NCBI GenBank assembly: GCA_910577915.1
Contig: CAJTOM010000063.1
Location: 1 to 14,375, forward strand
Source of the DNA: an uncultured Oscillospiraceae bacterium
Lineage (GTDB): Bacteria > Bacillota > Clostridia > Oscillospirales > Oscillospiraceae
Direction of reading: 5' to 3'
Length of the DNA: 14,375 nucleotides
Shown here in pieces: positions 13,480 to 14,375 of this stretch. How positions within the stretch are numbered: position 1 is the first letter of the stretch; every line of letters begins with the position of its first letter. The notes under the pieces are model-generated. The model searched no databases and was not told where the DNA came from. It saw nothing but the letters and a program-made list of their open reading frames with translations. The position numbers and the translations under genes are program-made.

Positions 13480-14375
13480 ATGAAAATCCTTGTTACCGAC
13501 GGGATGGACAAAACCGCCCTGGAGCAGCTGAAGAAAAACGGCCACGAGGTGGTGGAGCAGTTCTACGCCCCCGAGGAGCTGGGCGCGGCCCTGCGGGACG
13601 CCGACGCGGTGGTGGTGCGCTCCGCCACCAAGGTGCGCGCCAGCCACATCGACGAGGCCAAGGGCGGCCGGCTGAAGCTCATCATCCGCGGCGGCGTGGG
13701 CGTGGACAACATCGACGTGAAGTACGCCGAGGACGCGGGCATCACCGTAAAGAACACTCCCCGCGCCTCCTCCAACTCCGTGGCGGAGCTGGCCATGGGC
13801 CACATGTTCTCCTGCGCCCGGTTCCTCTCTGTGGCCGGCCACACCATGCGGGAGGGCAAATGGGAGAAGAAGGCCTACGGCAAGGGCATCGAGCTGGGCG
13901 GCAAGACCCTGGGCATCATCGGCTTCGGCCGCATCGGCCAGGCCCTGGGCCGCATGGCCAAGGGCATCGGCATGGAGGTCATCGCCCAGGACATCTTCCA
14001 CGTCCCCGGCATCGAGGAGCAGATGGGCATGCAGTACGTGGAGCTGGACGAGCTCTTCGCGCGGGCCGACTTCATCTCCCTGCACACGCCCTCCCTCAAC
14101 GGGGTGAAGCTCATCTGCAAGGAGAACATCAATAAGATGAAGGACGGCGTGGTGTTCATCAACACCAGCCGGGGCGACAATGTCAACGAGGACGACCTGC
14201 TGGAGGCCCTCAATTCCGGTAAGGTCCGGGCTGCCGGCCTGGACGTGTACGCCGACGAGCCGGCCACCAACAGCGCCCTCTACAGCCACTCCAACGTCTC
14301 CTGCACCCCCCACATCGGCGCGGCCACCAAGGAGGCCCAGCAGCGGATCGGGATGGAGATCGTGGATATTATTGA
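13480..14375 (+). CDS. serA: D-3-phosphoglycerate dehydrogenase (SerA), 3' end outside window
   Basis: This NAD-dependent dehydrogenase oxidises 3-phosphoglycerate to 3-phosphohydroxypyruvate, the first step of serine synthesis and the substrate for SerC. 298 codons are visible and the frame is open at the window end. The D-2-hydroxyacid dehydrogenase fold is clear: RGGVGVDNIDVKYAEDAGI, the NAD motif GIIGFGRIGQALG with G148-F-G150-R-I-G153, and the catalytic set R231 (NTSRGD), E260 (YADEPA) and H278 (TPHIGAAT), in the order and spacing of the family. The start ATG at 13480 has GGAGAAG at good distance; the in-frame ATG at 13465 lies upstream of that site. Whether a C-terminal ACT regulatory domain follows cannot be seen. 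The enzyme is cytoplasmic. Confidence 0.96.
   Translation, partial: MKILVTDGMDKTALEQLKKNGHEVVEQFYAPEELGAALRDADAVVVRSATKVRASHIDEAKGGRLKLIIRGGVGVDNIDVKYAEDAGITVKNTPRASSNSVAELAMGHMFSCARFLSVAGHTMREGKWEKKAYGKGIELGGKTLGIIGFGRIGQALGRMAKGIGMEVIAQDIFHVPGIEEQMGMQYVELDELFARADFISLHTPSLNGVKLICKENINKMKDGVVFINTSRGDNVNEDDLLEALNSGKVRAAGLDVYADEPATNSALYSHSNVSCTPHIGAATKEAQQRIGMEIVDII

Overview
The window looks like the chromosome of a high-GC, spore-forming gut Firmicute, most likely an Oscillospiraceae relative (Flavonifractor, Lawsonibacter or Pseudoflavonifractor type). The evidence is a complete eight-gene spoIIIA sporulation operon, strong AGGAGG-type ribosome binding sites, and very GC-rich coding sequence from about 1950 onward. 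The genus is my inference.

Left edge (1-1930): a patch of visibly lower GC. It holds a VanR/VanS-like two-component system on the minus strand. The response regulator looks complete, but the kinase carries a one-base frameshift. Just past the kinase stop are four TGTGA repeats spaced exactly 11 bp apart, the pattern of an OmpR/PhoB-family operator. They point leftward at a broken reading frame and a probable IS3-family end. This looks like an acquired and decaying regulatory module abutting the sporulation operon.

Centre left (1950-6830): spoIIIAA-AB-AC-AD-AE-AF-AG-AH, tightly packed or overlapping. A near-consensus sigma-E promoter precedes the operon and a strong hairpin terminator closes it. 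The products build the mother-cell half of the feeding-tube channel (SpoIIIA-SpoIIQ) that keeps the forespore alive after engulfment.

Centre right (6840-11940): a BlaI/BlaR-type regulatory cassette with an unusual sensor. A strong promoter (TTGACA, 17 bp, TACAAT) is flanked by two BlaI-like dyads, followed by a BlaI/MecI repressor, a 1143-residue M56 (BlaR1-like) membrane protease, and a lipoprotein. Where BlaR1 carries a penicillin-binding domain, this protein has a LytR-CpsA-Psr (LCP) domain with its signature residues intact, then a probable IseA-like domain, a helical domain and a terminal Ig-like (BIG2) domain. The lipoprotein repeats the helical-plus-Ig part, so it is a paralogue of the C-terminus of its neighbour. 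I propose a cell-envelope sensor that monitors lipid-linked wall polymer or wall state and relieves BlaI repression by proteolysis. This is the most novel-looking system in the window.

Right edge (11941-14375): an AT-rich intergenic region with a clear housekeeping promoter drives serC, a small DUF6440-like gene, and serA (cut by the window end). Together serC and serA supply two of the three steps of serine synthesis from 3-phosphoglycerate.
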